Positions 50,364-60,467 of a stretch of DNA of 64,000 nucleotides are shown piece by piece; the first letter of the stretch is position 1, and each line of letters begins with the position of its first letter. The notes under the pieces were generated by a model. The model saw only the letters and a list, made by a program, of their open reading frames with translations. It did no database searches and was not told the DNA's origin. Position numbers and translations under genes: made by a program. Source of the DNA: Thraustochytrium sp. TN22 (lineage: Eukaryota; Sar; Bigyra; Thraustochytrida; Thraustochytriidae); NCBI GenBank assembly GCA_013306675.1, contig JABLUY010000003.1:132896-196895 (forward strand). The letters run 5' to 3'.

Positions 50364-51932
50364 ATGGCGCTGTGGAGGCGCTTGCAGCGCGAGGGCGGCG
50401 ACGTGGACAAGGCGCTGCTCAAGCAGCGCCAGGCGAACCAGGACCTCCTCATGAAGGCGCTGCATGCACCTGGGCTCGGAGGCCTCGCGGAGGACCGCTA
50501 CGTCGAGGCGATGCGTCTGGAGCTTGTCATCTTTCTCCAAGCCGACGACGAGGCCGAGTACAACATCCTCTGCAGGCTCGTCGCGGATCGCCTCGTCACC
50601 GCGCACGGGCTGGTCGACGCCGCCGCGACCGCCGACCCCCTCGCCACTATGCAGCTGCCCTTGGACGTCGCGCTCAGCGTGCCCGGCTCCCCGTCCATGG
50701 ACATCTTCGGTCCCATGCCGGGCGACTCAGACTACGACGCCGACGCCAACGACGACCAAGCCCTCGACCTCGACATCGGCATCGACCTTTCCAGCCCAAG
50801 TCCCGTGGACGATCAGGAGGATGCCTCCACATCAGCCAGCGCCGACACGGACACCATGCACGCGGCCATCGCCGCCAAGCGCTCCTGGCTTCGCAGCGCA
50901 GACAACGACGAGGCCAGCGACCGTGGCGACCTGGACGGGACCGACGACAGGGAGACCGCCGTCGACCACCAAGTTGCTGACGGTCAGCAGCGCCAAGCTA
51001 CCTCGGCCGATCGTCAGCAGGCTGGCACTGAGCACGACAGGACTACTGCATCTAGCGACATCGACCACCAGGCTGCTGCACCGACAATGGTCAGCGACAT
51101 CGGCCACCCTGTGCAAGCCGCCGTCGAGCAAGGTGCTGCCGTCGCCGAGCACATGATTGCACCGGCGATGACCTCGACCTCCAACGGGCCCGGTGTGACG
51201 CAGGAGTCGCTTCGCCGCAGTGTGCGGCTGCGCTCTCTCGCAGAGCAGTCACTTCAACCAACGCCATCTGGGCTATTGGCGCCAGAGCCTGCTGCCGCTC
51301 CGCCGCTCAACGCACCGGCGGCATCGACCGCTGAGTCGGACTCGATCGCGTCGCCCCTCAGCAACGCGAGTGATGATGACTTTGTCGCAGACGATGAGGA
51401 CGAAAGGGACGACGACGATGATGAAGCGTTCGACCCCGACGCCGACATGGACGTAAAGGAGGAGGAAGTCCACGACGAGGTGTCGGACGACGACAAAGAC
51501 GACGAAGACTTTAGCCCGGCGTCGGCCAAGCCCAGCACCGGCGTGCGCAGGAAGCGGAGGAGCAGCGAATGTCCGGGCGCAGGGGCGCCCCGGAAGCGGA
51601 AGCCCGCGCCGCTCAAGGACTTTTGCTGCTGCAAGCGGTCCAAGTGCCTCAAGCTGTACTGCATTTGCTTTGCGAAGAGCGTCATGTGCGACGCCCAACA
51701 GTGCTCGTGTGTCGGGTGTCTGAACAACACCAAGCACAGCAAGGCGCGCGACGAGATGATTGCCCGCCACTTGGAGCGGGATCCAGACACCTTTGTGCCG
51801 AAACGAGAGCGAGCCAGCGGTAACTGCAAGTGCAAGCGGTCGCGCTGCCTCAAGCTCTACTGTGAGTGCTTTGCGGCCAAGCGCAAGTGCAGCCTCAGGT
51901 GCTCCTGCAGGTCCTGTCTGAACAAGACCTGA
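50364..51932 (+). CDS. Tesmin/TSO1/LIN54-type CXC (CRC) domain protein
   Basis: 522 residues from an ATG at 50364. The first 90 residues are helical (ALWRRLQREGGDVDKALLKQ). The middle is acidic and Ser/Asp-rich. The C-terminus, about residues 415-522, has two CXC repeats: CCCKRSKCLKLYCICFAK with its downstream Cys set, and CKCKRSRCLKLYCECFAAK with RCSCRSC. They are joined by a linker with the expected ERDPDTFVPK signature. The tyrosine in each LKLYC, which contacts DNA in LIN54, is kept. Such proteins bind TTYGAA elements and act in DREAM/MuvB-type cell-cycle regulation in animals and plants. The protein ends right after the second CXC, lacking the helical tail that LIN54 uses for complex binding. 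Confidence 0.92.
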   Translation: MALWRRLQREGGDVDKALLKQRQANQDLLMKALHAPGLGGLAEDRYVEAMRLELVIFLQADDEAEYNILCRLVADRLVTAHGLVDAAATADPLATMQLPLDVALSVPGSPSMDIFGPMPGDSDYDADANDDQALDLDIGIDLSSPSPVDDQEDASTSASADTDTMHAAIAAKRSWLRSADNDEASDRGDLDGTDDRETAVDHQVADGQQRQATSADRQQAGTEHDRTTASSDIDHQAAAPTMVSDIGHPVQAAVEQGAAVAEHMIAPAMTSTSNGPGVTQESLRRSVRLRSLAEQSLQPTPSGLLAPEPAAAPPLNAPAASTAESDSIASPLSNASDDDFVADDEDERDDDDDEAFDPDADMDVKEEEVHDEVSDDDKDDEDFSPASAKPSTGVRRKRRSSECPGAGAPRKRKPAPLKDFCCCKRSKCLKLYCICFAKSVMCDAQQCSCVGCLNNTKHSKARDEMIARHLERDPDTFVPKRERASGNCKCKRSRCLKLYCECFAAKRKCSLRCSCRSCLNKT

Positions 51933-51975
51933 CCGTGAGAAATTGAAAAGACAAGGGGAAAAGGAGAGGACAGCC

Positions 51976-52040
51976 TGAGGAAAAGGAAACGGAAACGGAA
52001 ACGGAACCGGAACAGGAAAAGGAAACGAAAACGGAAAACA
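51976..52040. repeat. GGAAAC-type hexanucleotide repeat
   Basis: About ten imperfect GGAAAC/GGAAAA units in the likely 3' UTR of the CXC gene, close to the convergent myosin stop at 52200. Confidence 0.8.
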
Positions 52041-52199
52041 ATCTCTCAACACGTTCATGTACATGATGATACGCAACTTTGAGAGGAGGCAGACGCGGTC
52101 GCACGTGCGCGGGCGCACAGCTGGGTGCGCACTTGCGGCCATGTCAGTCAGTCAGTCGGTCAGTCCGAAAACAGGAGCGGAGGCGAGCCTCATAGACGA

Positions 52200-55100
52200 T
52201 CAGGTGACGAGGCTGTCTGATGAGGGGTGATTCACCATCGTTCCGCGCGAGTCGGCGGCATCAGCCTCGTAAAAGACCGGAGAGTCCGGAGGCAAGGTCA
52301 GAACGCCCCAGCAGTGATCGCAGACCGTCACCGAGGCGTTCTCGCCGAACTTGGCGATCGGATACTTGTGGTTGGAGCATTTGGAACAGCTGATGCGGCC
52401 ACAGTGCTTGCAGTAGTGTTGGTCGCGAAAGAAGGCGAAGCCAGAGGTACAGACCGAGCACTTGTCCTTGTTGCGCTGGAACTGCTTCGCAAGCGCCTCG
52501 TTCGGTGGGTGTTTGATGTGGCGCAACAGCTGCACGGCGAAGCCCTGCGGGACGATGTCAATGGGCGTCTCCTTGTGCTGGTTCTGCACAAAGAGAGGCG
52601 CGCCCATGCGCACGAGGCGGTAGGCGATCTTGCGGCTGTTCAAGAGGCAGGCAATGTGCAGAGCCGTGTTGCCGAGCTTGTCCTGCTCGTGAAGGCGCAC
52701 ATTGTCGCGCTCGAAGCGACGCAGCGCCTTGGTGGTAGCGTGGCTGTTGGAGCAGAGAATGATGAGCGGCGTTTGGCCCGCGCGATTCTTGAGGTTCGGG
52801 TCGAAGTCGTTCTCTAGCAGGACACTGATCGCACGGGCCATCTCGATTGGCGCCTCGCTCGAGCACACGAGATGCAAGGCCGTGTTGCCGTTCTGGTCCG
52901 GCAAGTCGCGCGGGTCCTCCGAAACAGCACCGCCCGCCTTATCTGGCTGTTGCTGCTGCTGTTGTTGTTGTTGTTGTTGTTGCTGCTGCTCGGAATCAGC
53001 GCTGCCTGGGCTCACACTGGCCGGAGACTTGTGTTGCATGGAGCCAAAACCCAAGAGATTCTCCAGCATCTTCACATTGCAGATGCGGGCCGCGTGGTGC
53101 AGCGCAGTCTGGCCCTGGTCATCGCCGCGAGAGAGGCTGGCGCCATGCTTAAGCAGCTCGTGCATGCACATGATGGCGCCCACGCGGACTGCCGCGTGCA
53201 GCGGCGTCTGGCCGTGTTGGTTGGCGCCCTCGCGGTCTGCGCCGCCTTGCGCGGCGCGATCGCCCCGCGCGATAGCGCCATGGCGGATCAGCGCCTGCGT
53301 GACGGGCAGTGCCTTATCGCCGAGGAGCACGGCCTCCATGAGCGGGGAGTTGCCATGGCTGTTCTTGGCGTGCACGTCGGCACCATGCTCCAGAAGCAGC
53401 TGAACAATGCGTTGTGAGGCGTCCGGCCCGGTCCGAAAGGCACGGATCGCGGCGTGCAGCGCTGTACGCTCCTTCTGGCTGCAGCCCTCGTTCGGGTCCG
53501 CACCCTCTGCAAGCAGATCCTCCACCACGGCCGCGTGGCCGTCGCGTGCCGCGAGCGTCAGCGGCGGGACGCCGAGCGCGAGCGCCGTCTGGCGCACCGC
53601 GTCAAGGTCCACGGTCGGCACGGCCTCCCCGTCCTCGTCAAAGACCAGCTCGCCTTCGTTGTTGATGTAGCGCACGCCAACCAGGCCCAGCGGGATCTCG
53701 CCGCTCGCATTTGCCTGGTCGCCTACCAGAAGCGGCGAGCTCGAGGAGCGGAAGAGCGCCGCGGGCGAGTGCTCGCCAGGGCGACGCTGCGCCGCGCCGC
53801 GGCCCTCTCCGCCCTGCAGCGTCACAAGCGCTCCGTCCTCGCCAGGCTTGAATGGAGTGCGGGCCGAGGCCGAGGCCTCCTTGGTCTCCACGCGTAGCTC
53901 CTCGTGGTCGAATCCACGCAAGGACTGCGCCTTGCGGTCCGCGAAGCTCCCGCTGCCGCCATGCCTGTTCTTGTCCATGAGGAGGTTCGTGCGGAAGACG
54001 TCCACGGTGTTGTCGGCGCCCGCCTGCCGTTGCGAGGCGCGCCGCGCCAGCTTGTACGAGTGCGCCGACGTGGGCGCGCGCTGCTTGCGGTGAAAGCTGT
54101 CGCCACCACTAGGCGAGGCAACATCATCGTCGCCCAGGACCGCCAGCAGCGAGTCGTCCGCGTTGTCCTCCTCGTCCGAGGGCAGCTGCTCGATCTGCGG
54201 TGACCGCAGCATGACGCCGCGGTGCAGGGCCTCCTCGATGATGGCGCCGCCGCTGTGGCGCCGCCGATGGCGCGCCCGGCCCGGGGTGGGCGTGCGCACC
54301 GGGGCGGCCGCCTGCTCGCCGCGCTTCAAGAAGCTTGGGATCATGCTCGCCGAGGGCCAGCCCATGCGCGGCGAGGCAGACTCGGTGCTGGTGGCCGGGC
54401 TCGAGGGCGCCGCGCCTTGTGCCGCGAGGCGCGCCCAGGTCGCGAAGACGCCGTGCATTCGGTCGCGGCGCTGGCGGCGCGTGCTCAAGTCCACGAGCTG
54501 GCGCAGGCGGCGCGTCTGCACGAGGCTGGCGTGCCACGCCACAAAGTGGCGGCGCAGCTTGTTGGCCGCAAACACCTGGCCAAGGCGCTCGAAGAGCAGC
54601 TTCTCCTCGAGCCGCAGCACGGCCCAGCGGTTCCAGGATCGAAAGACGCGCAGCATGATGGAGCGCTCGTTGCGCGTCGCCAGCAGACCGTCCAGGCGGC
54701 CCGCGTGCACGCTCCGCAGCGCCTCGGCGTGCCAGGCCGCAAAGCAGGACTCCAGCACGCGGCGCTCGCGGCGCTGCGCGGCGCGGCGCACGAGAACTTC
54801 CTCGCGGCGCGCCTCGGCACCGACGCTGGCCAGCTGCGCGAAAGCGCGGCGCAGCCGGCGGCGCTCCAGGGCGCGACGCACCATGGCCACGCGCTCGCGC
54901 AGCGCACGGCTCTCGCGTGCCGCAGCAGACCACACGCTGATTACATGCTGCGCTGTGCGCCGCGAGCGCCGATCCACGAGCAAGCGTGCCTGCAACATGC
55001 TGGCGGCCTTGGCCTTGGCCTTGGTGAGCTCCGTGAGCTGGTGCTCGAGAAGCGCGACCTTGGCGTTGGATGATTCCCGGTAGTCCTCGAGCGCCGTCGC

Positions 55101-58100
55101 CTTGAGCTCGTCGTCCTGGCGCAGCTCCTCTGCGGCGCGCTCGGCACGCGCCAGCGCCTCGCGCAGGCCGTCTGCCTCCTGATGTGCAGTGCGCAGCTCG
55201 CTTTCCAGGTCGATGACCGCGGCGGACCGCGTCGCATCGCGGTTCGCCTCGCGCTCGCGCTCCAGCTCCGCAATGCGCGCCTCCAGCTCCTCGCGCGCCT
55301 CGACCGCCTCGTCCAGTTCCGCCTGCATCTTGGCACGGCCGTCCTTGGCGGCGTTCAGCGCCAGCTCCAGCTCGCTCTGCTTGATCTCCGCCTGGTTCTT
55401 CAGGCTCGTTTGCTGCGCGAGGAAGGACTTGACCTCGTCCACCTCCGCCTGCTTGCTCTCCAGGGATTCCACCAGCGCCGTCAGCTGTGACTCCAGCTCC
55501 AGTTCCAGCGCATGCGCCGCCGCCTGGCCGGTCGCGCCTGGCGACGCAGGGCTGCCCGCTTCCTCCTCCTGCTCCGCCGGTCGGGCCGCGCCCTCCAGCA
55601 GCGCGGCGCGCTTCGCCTCCACCGCGAGCCGCTTTTCGCGCAGCTCCTCCTCGAGCCGCTTCGCGTCCGCAGCCTCCTTCTCCGCGTCCTGCTGCTGCAG
55701 CGGCTGCCGCGCGGGCACAGGCGAGGCCGCCGACACCGTCGCCTGGTCCAGCTGCTGCAGCTCGTCACCAAACACCTCGGCGTACCAGTCGTCGTCGACC
55801 GCCACGGCTGCCGTACTGGCGGCTTCTGCCTCCGGCCGCGGCTTCTCTGGGCTCGGGCTGCTTGTGCCTGCTGTTTCCGCCATCGCCGCAGTTGGGAGCG
55901 CCTCGCGCATCTGGGCAACCGCAGCGCGCACCTTTTTCAGGTGGAACCACAGCCTGACCGTGACCGAGGCGGCGGCCAGGACCGCGACCCCGCGGCGAGC
56001 ATCCTCCGGCGAGGGCGAGGGCAAGGCCCTTGGTGGTGGCGTTGCTGACAGCTGCTGCTGATCCTCGCTGCTGGCCGCCGCAATTGGCGCCGCGGCCAGC
56101 TGGCTGCGCAGCTCCTTGAGCTGCGCGCGAAGCGCGTCACGCTCCTCCATGACCTTGCCAAGGTCCCGAGCGCCGCGCTTCTTGGTGCGAACAGCGTCGC
56201 GCGCCTGGCGGCAGCGCGTGCAGCACTGGATGGCCACGGCTGCCTTGCGCTGGAGCATAAAGTCACGGCGGAGCTTGGCGCCGCGGGCCCAGCTCTGCAG
56301 ACGGAGCTGGGCCCGGTCGCGCCGCAGCGCGCGCGCCTCGAGACGACCCTTGCGGCCGCGCTCGGCGCTCTGGATGCGGATGGCCGCGCCACGGATCTGC
56401 ACGTAGGCGCTTCGGAAGAAGACCATGCGCACCCAGGCCTGCACCGCGAGGCTGGCCTTCTCGCAGCGCAGGCGATGCGCGGCGCGACGCGCGAGCATGG
56501 CCCGCGCCGCCGCCTGAAGGCGCACCGTGGCGGCCCGTTGCCGCAGGTAGCGAGCGCGGCTCGCACGCGCGCGCAGCGCGGCGCCCACGAGCGCCGCGGC
56601 GCGCCTCTGCCAACGCGACCACCAGCGCTCCAAGAGGTCGTGGCCGTGCTTGCGCATAAAGACCTTGGTCTTGCCCACCTGCGTGAGCGCGTCCAGGCGG
56701 TCCTCGCCGAGGTCTCCCCGCGCCTCAGCGTGCGCATGCAGGAGGGCGACGGCGTCCTTGGCGAGCTGGCGTGCCGCGTCGCGCTCCAGCGAAGCGAGCC
56801 CGGGGAGCGCCGCCAGCAGCTTGGCACCGCGCGCCACGAGGTCCTTGTCCGCGGCGGCGCCGCCGCCAAAGAGCGTGCGGGTCGCGGCGGGGCCGGCCAG
56901 ACGGCCGTAGCGCTCCAAAAAGGTGCGGTGCGGCATGCGGATCGGGAAGCCAGCGCGCGCCACGCGCACGGCCTCGAGCACGCCGCCGCAGCGCAGCTGG
57001 CCCACCACGCGGCCGCGGTGAATGAGCTTGGCGCGCGCCGCGTCGTTGGGCTTGATGCAGCGAATGTAGTGCGGCGCCGTGGCCTCGACGGTCTCGATGA
57101 GCGCGTTGAGCTGACGCTTGAACTCGGCACTGACGGAAGCCAGCGAGAGCGCCGACCGCCGCTGCGATCCGCTGTTCTGCCGCGCCGGCATCTGCTTGCC
57201 AGCGCTGCCGGCAGCCCCGCCGCGCTTCTTGGAGGCGCTGCCGGGGCCGCCCGTCGCCGAGGCGGCCTCGTCGCGCAAAAAGCGCTCCTTGACGAAGCCG
57301 AAGCCGGCCGACTGCATGAGGTCCACGACTTCCTGCCGCAGCGCGTCGCGGTTCTTGTCGCAAAAACCAGCCGAGTCGTACGTAACGGCGCCGGCGTAGT
57401 GTTGCACGACGAACTCGCCGCGCACCCGCTGCGCCTTGGACGCCTCGAAGCGGTCGCGCGTCCCGCAGGCCTCGTACAGCTTGCGTGCGAAGCCCTGGTC
57501 GTTACCCTTGGGCAGGCGGCACTCGTCGTCAAGCATGGCCAGAATGCCCATGCCGGCCTCGCCGGCCCCCGCGCCGTCGATGAGCTCGACGGTCGCGGCG
57601 TTGGACGGGAAGTCGATGAAGCTCCAGTTGATCTTCTCCTTGGCGTAGATGGTCTGCTCGTGCTTGAAGACGAAGTCATTGAACTGCTGCTGCAGGCGCT
57701 CATTCGCGTAGTTGATGCAGAGCTGCTCGAAGGAGTTGTGGCGGAAGATCTCAAAGCCGAAGATGTCCAGCACGCCGATGAAGCGACGCACCTTGGCGCG
57801 GTGCCGAATGCACTCGTTAATGCGGCACACGAGCCAGTCGAAGGTGCGGCTGTACATGCTCTTGGCGAGGGCGTCGCGCGTGTCGGCAGCGTCGCCAGGC
57901 TTGAGCGGCACCTCAAAGGTCTCGCCGCCGGCGTTCACCTTGCGCGTGCAGAGCGCCTTGACGATGCCGGCCTCGGGCAGGTCCAGCAGCGCCGCCGCGG
58001 CGGTGAGCGCGGCCGCCGACGCCGCATCGTCCGTGTTCACCTCGGAGCCTGGCGCGTCCTGGTCCATGCCGCCCGCAGCGTCGACAAAGGCAAGGTTGCC

Positions 58101-59426
58101 CAGATGCAAGACGACGGCCACGACCTTGAGCACGGCGTCGCGCTCAGCGTCGTCAAGGCCCATGATAGCCATGGACCGCTTGGTGACTGCGAGCTGGTCA
58201 GCATCCGAGACGCCGTCGCGGCGGTCCGAGCAGCCGCCGGCGCTGAGAAACTCAAAATCCTCCGGCGCCTGGTCCTCGCCCAGGTGCCAGGCGCTCTTCT
58301 CCTCGGGCGATCCGCCAAAGAGCATCTGGTAGAAGACATGATAGCCGCGCTCGCCCTCGCCCTGCTGCGTGATGCGAACCTTCTCCAGCAGGTAGGTGGC
58401 GATGGAAGCGCCCACCAAGAAGCCCTCACCGTCGAACTGGATCTGGATGAACTTGCCGAAGCGCGAGCTGTTATCGTTGCGGATCGTGCGAGCGTTGCCA
58501 AAGGCCTCCAGAATTGGGTTGCTCTCCAGCACCTGCTGCTCGATGGAGTAGTCTTGTGGCGCCGTCGAGGCCTTGTTGGTGGCGGCGTCCGGGTCGTCCT
58601 TGCCGTCGTCCTTGCCGCCGTCCAGGTACTCGGACACGTGCAGCACCTCGTGAACGGCTTGGCCGTCCGCCCGCGGACGACGCGCCACCGTAGCCAGGTA
58701 CTGCATGACGATCTTGGTGGACTCCGTCTTGCCGGCGCCGCTCTCGCCGCTGATGAGGATGGACTGGTCCTGGTCGCCGCCCTCGCGGCCGGACTTGTCC
58801 ACCAGGCAGGCGTACGCGGCGGCCGCCACCGCGTACACGTGCGGCCGCGCCCCGCTGCCACCGGCGTCGTCCGCATCGCCGCCGCCGGTCGCCACCGTCG
58901 AGCCTAGCGCGCCGCGGTGGTAGGATTCCAGCGTGTCGCTGCTGTACAGGGGCAGCCGCTCGAACGGGTTGAGCGCCAGCAGGATGGGGCCGCACCACGT
59001 GTAGATGGTCGACGTCCAGAACCGCTCGCAGAGCGCCTGCAAGATGGCCGGCTCGTGCAGGTGCACGAGCTGCACGAGGTCGGCCGGCGGCTCGCTCCAC
59101 GCGTTCCGCTCCACCACGTCCTCGTGCGCGACGCGCACGGTGTCGCCGTCGCCGTCGCCGGGCGAGGCGGCCTCATCGTCCTCGCTCTCATCCTCGCTCT
59201 CGTCGCCCCTCGCCGCGCTCGGCCGCTTCCTGTTGAGGTCCGCCCACGACTCGAGCACGAGCGAGAGTTCCTTGGCGTCCAGGTCACCGGCGTCGTCGCC
59301 GACCACGCGCGCTGGCACCCAGCCGACCTCTTCGTCTTCGGGGTCCGTCTGCTGCTGCTGCTGCTGCTGCTTGTGCCCGCCGCCCACGCCCTCCGCGCCT
59401 GCGCGCACCCACACGCGCCTGCTCAT
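52200..59426 (-). CDS. Myosin heavy chain with IQ, coiled coil, Sfi1-like, ankyrin and FYVE domains
   Basis: 2408 residues in one frame from an ATG at 59426. The motor has the P-loop GESGAGKTESTK near residue 222, switch I NDNSSRFGKF, switch II DIFGFEIF and the actin-binding LNALIETVEATAPHYIRCIK. Five or six IQ-type segments follow (about 925-1080). A coiled coil spans about 1260-1475. Residues about 1475-1670 hold six helical repeats with an aromatic or Leu every 33 residues (W1499, L1532, W1565, W1598, W1631, W1664), resembling Sfi1 centrin-binding repeats. Ankyrin repeats (about 1940-2290) are interrupted by a poly-Gln run. A FYVE finger near 2320-2375 (CSVC, RDQHYCKHCGRISCSKC, CDHCW) should bind PI3P on endosomes. 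Myosins with ankyrin and FYVE tails are typical of stramenopiles. It would move membranes on actin. Confidence 0.93.
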   Translation of the reverse strand: MSRRVWVRAGAEGVGGGHKQQQQQQQTDPEDEEVGWVPARVVGDDAGDLDAKELSLVLESWADLNRKRPSAARGDESEDESEDDEAASPGDGDGDTVRVAHEDVVERNAWSEPPADLVQLVHLHEPAILQALCERFWTSTIYTWCGPILLALNPFERLPLYSSDTLESYHRGALGSTVATGGGDADDAGGSGARPHVYAVAAAAYACLVDKSGREGGDQDQSILISGESGAGKTESTKIVMQYLATVARRPRADGQAVHEVLHVSEYLDGGKDDGKDDPDAATNKASTAPQDYSIEQQVLESNPILEAFGNARTIRNDNSSRFGKFIQIQFDGEGFLVGASIATYLLEKVRITQQGEGERGYHVFYQMLFGGSPEEKSAWHLGEDQAPEDFEFLSAGGCSDRRDGVSDADQLAVTKRSMAIMGLDDAERDAVLKVVAVVLHLGNLAFVDAAGGMDQDAPGSEVNTDDAASAAALTAAAALLDLPEAGIVKALCTRKVNAGGETFEVPLKPGDAADTRDALAKSMYSRTFDWLVCRINECIRHRAKVRRFIGVLDIFGFEIFRHNSFEQLCINYANERLQQQFNDFVFKHEQTIYAKEKINWSFIDFPSNAATVELIDGAGAGEAGMGILAMLDDECRLPKGNDQGFARKLYEACGTRDRFEASKAQRVRGEFVVQHYAGAVTYDSAGFCDKNRDALRQEVVDLMQSAGFGFVKERFLRDEAASATGGPGSASKKRGGAAGSAGKQMPARQNSGSQRRSALSLASVSAEFKRQLNALIETVEATAPHYIRCIKPNDAARAKLIHRGRVVGQLRCGGVLEAVRVARAGFPIRMPHRTFLERYGRLAGPAATRTLFGGGAAADKDLVARGAKLLAALPGLASLERDAARQLAKDAVALLHAHAEARGDLGEDRLDALTQVGKTKVFMRKHGHDLLERWWSRWQRRAAALVGAALRARASRARYLRQRAATVRLQAAARAMLARRAAHRLRCEKASLAVQAWVRMVFFRSAYVQIRGAAIRIQSAERGRKGRLEARALRRDRAQLRLQSWARGAKLRRDFMLQRKAAVAIQCCTRCRQARDAVRTKKRGARDLGKVMEERDALRAQLKELRSQLAAAPIAAASSEDQQQLSATPPPRALPSPSPEDARRGVAVLAAASVTVRLWFHLKKVRAAVAQMREALPTAAMAETAGTSSPSPEKPRPEAEAASTAAVAVDDDWYAEVFGDELQQLDQATVSAASPVPARQPLQQQDAEKEAADAKRLEEELREKRLAVEAKRAALLEGAARPAEQEEEAGSPASPGATGQAAAHALELELESQLTALVESLESKQAEVDEVKSFLAQQTSLKNQAEIKQSELELALNAAKDGRAKMQAELDEAVEAREELEARIAELEREREANRDATRSAAVIDLESELRTAHQEADGLREALARAERAAEELRQDDELKATALEDYRESSNAKVALLEHQLTELTKAKAKAASMLQARLLVDRRSRRTAQHVISVWSAAARESRALRERVAMVRRALERRRLRRAFAQLASVGAEARREEVLVRRAAQRRERRVLESCFAAWHAEALRSVHAGRLDGLLATRNERSIMLRVFRSWNRWAVLRLEEKLLFERLGQVFAANKLRRHFVAWHASLVQTRRLRQLVDLSTRRQRRDRMHGVFATWARLAAQGAAPSSPATSTESASPRMGWPSASMIPSFLKRGEQAAAPVRTPTPGRARHRRRHSGGAIIEEALHRGVMLRSPQIEQLPSDEEDNADDSLLAVLGDDDVASPSGGDSFHRKQRAPTSAHSYKLARRASQRQAGADNTVDVFRTNLLMDKNRHGGSGSFADRKAQSLRGFDHEELRVETKEASASARTPFKPGEDGALVTLQGGEGRGAAQRRPGEHSPAALFRSSSSPLLVGDQANASGEIPLGLVGVRYINNEGELVFDEDGEAVPTVDLDAVRQTALALGVPPLTLAARDGHAAVVEDLLAEGADPNEGCSQKERTALHAAIRAFRTGPDASQRIVQLLLEHGADVHAKNSHGNSPLMEAVLLGDKALPVTQALIRHGAIARGDRAAQGGADREGANQHGQTPLHAAVRVGAIMCMHELLKHGASLSRGDDQGQTALHHAARICNVKMLENLLGFGSMQHKSPASVSPGSADSEQQQQQQQQQQQQQQPDKAGGAVSEDPRDLPDQNGNTALHLVCSSEAPIEMARAISVLLENDFDPNLKNRAGQTPLIILCSNSHATTKALRRFERDNVRLHEQDKLGNTALHIACLLNSRKIAYRLVRMGAPLFVQNQHKETPIDIVPQGFAVQLLRHIKHPPNEALAKQFQRNKDKCSVCTSGFAFFRDQHYCKHCGRISCSKCSNHKYPIAKFGENASVTVCDHCWGVLTLPPDSPVFYEADAADSRGTMVNHPSSDSLVT
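54415..55005 (-). repeat. Six 33-residue Sfi1-like repeats in the myosin tail
   Basis: Cores are VISVW, AFAQL, CFAAW, VFRSW, HFVAW and VFATW. The last position recurs at exactly 33 residues five times in a row, in an Arg-rich helical background. Confidence 0.75.
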
Positions 59427-59923
59427 CCTCGCGCGCGCGTGCTCCGGCCGCTGCGCCTCGCGCCGCCGCGATCCCTTTTCGAAATCGATCGCCGCTCGAT
59501 CCCCGCCGCGCTGCGCCGCGCCGCGCAGCGCCAGCCGCGCAGCGCCAGCCGCGCAGCGCCGCCGCCGCCCGCGCTCGCCCGCGCGCCCGCCGCAGCAGGC
59601 TTGCTCGTCTGCCGCGCGCCGGGCGCGGCCAGCTCAGCTCTGCTGCTCAGCTCAGCTGACTTTTCGAAAAAACCTAGCCGCTGTTCATTCACTCACTCAC
59701 GCACGCACGCCACGCACGCGCACAAGCAAGCAAGCCTCTGCGGTGCTGGCCAGTGCACAGGCGGCGGCAGGAAAACTTTCTTCTCGGGTCCCGAGTCCTT
59801 TTCTCCTCTCCTCAGGCTCCAAGCTCAGGCTCCTGCGCTGTCTCCTCGCCGTTCAGGCCGCCGCTTCGCCGCGGTCACGTCCACCGGAACGGAAGCCTGT
59901 ACGGCGACGCTGCACGTGCGCGC

Positions 59924-59959
<36 letters not shown>

Positions 59960-60467
59960 CGGACCGCCCGCCGGGCGCCCGCGGCGGCGCGGCGGCGGAG
60001 CTGCGGCCTCGCGGGCTCGCATTCGCCGCCGCGCGCCGCCACGCCGGAGGCTTCTCGCCGCCTCGGGCAGGCGGCCAACTCGCCGCCTGCCTGCCTGCCT
60101 GCCCGCCCGCCCGCGTGGTCGCGGCAGCGGAGCGCGCAGAACTCGCGGTCAGAACTCGCAAACTTTCCTGTCGGAAAAGGAGAAAAATGACGTCCAAAAT
60201 GCATAAAGTACGGTCGCCAGGTCAGCGCGAAAGGGCCTAACGGGATAGGCCGCGCCGAGGCGGAGGCACGCCGCGGCGAGGATCGCGCGGGCAGCGCGGA
60301 TGATCGATCGAATCAAATCCTCGCAAGCAAATCCTCGCCGGAGCGGCGGGCGAGGCTCGCGCGAGGCCGGCGAGGCGCAGGGCGGCGCGGCGCGGCGCGG
60401 AGGCGCAGGCGCGGGCTCCGGCGCGGCCCAGCGGGGGCGCAGGCGAGGGCGCGGGTCGGCGGGCGGC
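59427..60467. promoter_or_regulatory. Divergent region between myosin and the PH-ankyrin gene
   Basis: About 1 kb. Two TTTTCGAA elements lie at 59476-59483 and 59661-59668 (50 and 235 bases before the myosin ATG), a CT array at 59925-59956, and a TGCC/GCCC array at 60083-60113. No gene was recognised inside. Confidence 0.45.

Noticed and set aside
52944-52991. Poly-Gln run in the myosin ankyrin region as an intron or error
   Set aside because: The frame is kept on both sides and the run sits between two repeats, so it is a normal in-frame insertion.
56475-58907. An 810-residue plus-strand frame opposite the myosin motor
   Set aside because: Antisense shadow of a well-supported motor domain; no recognisable domain.
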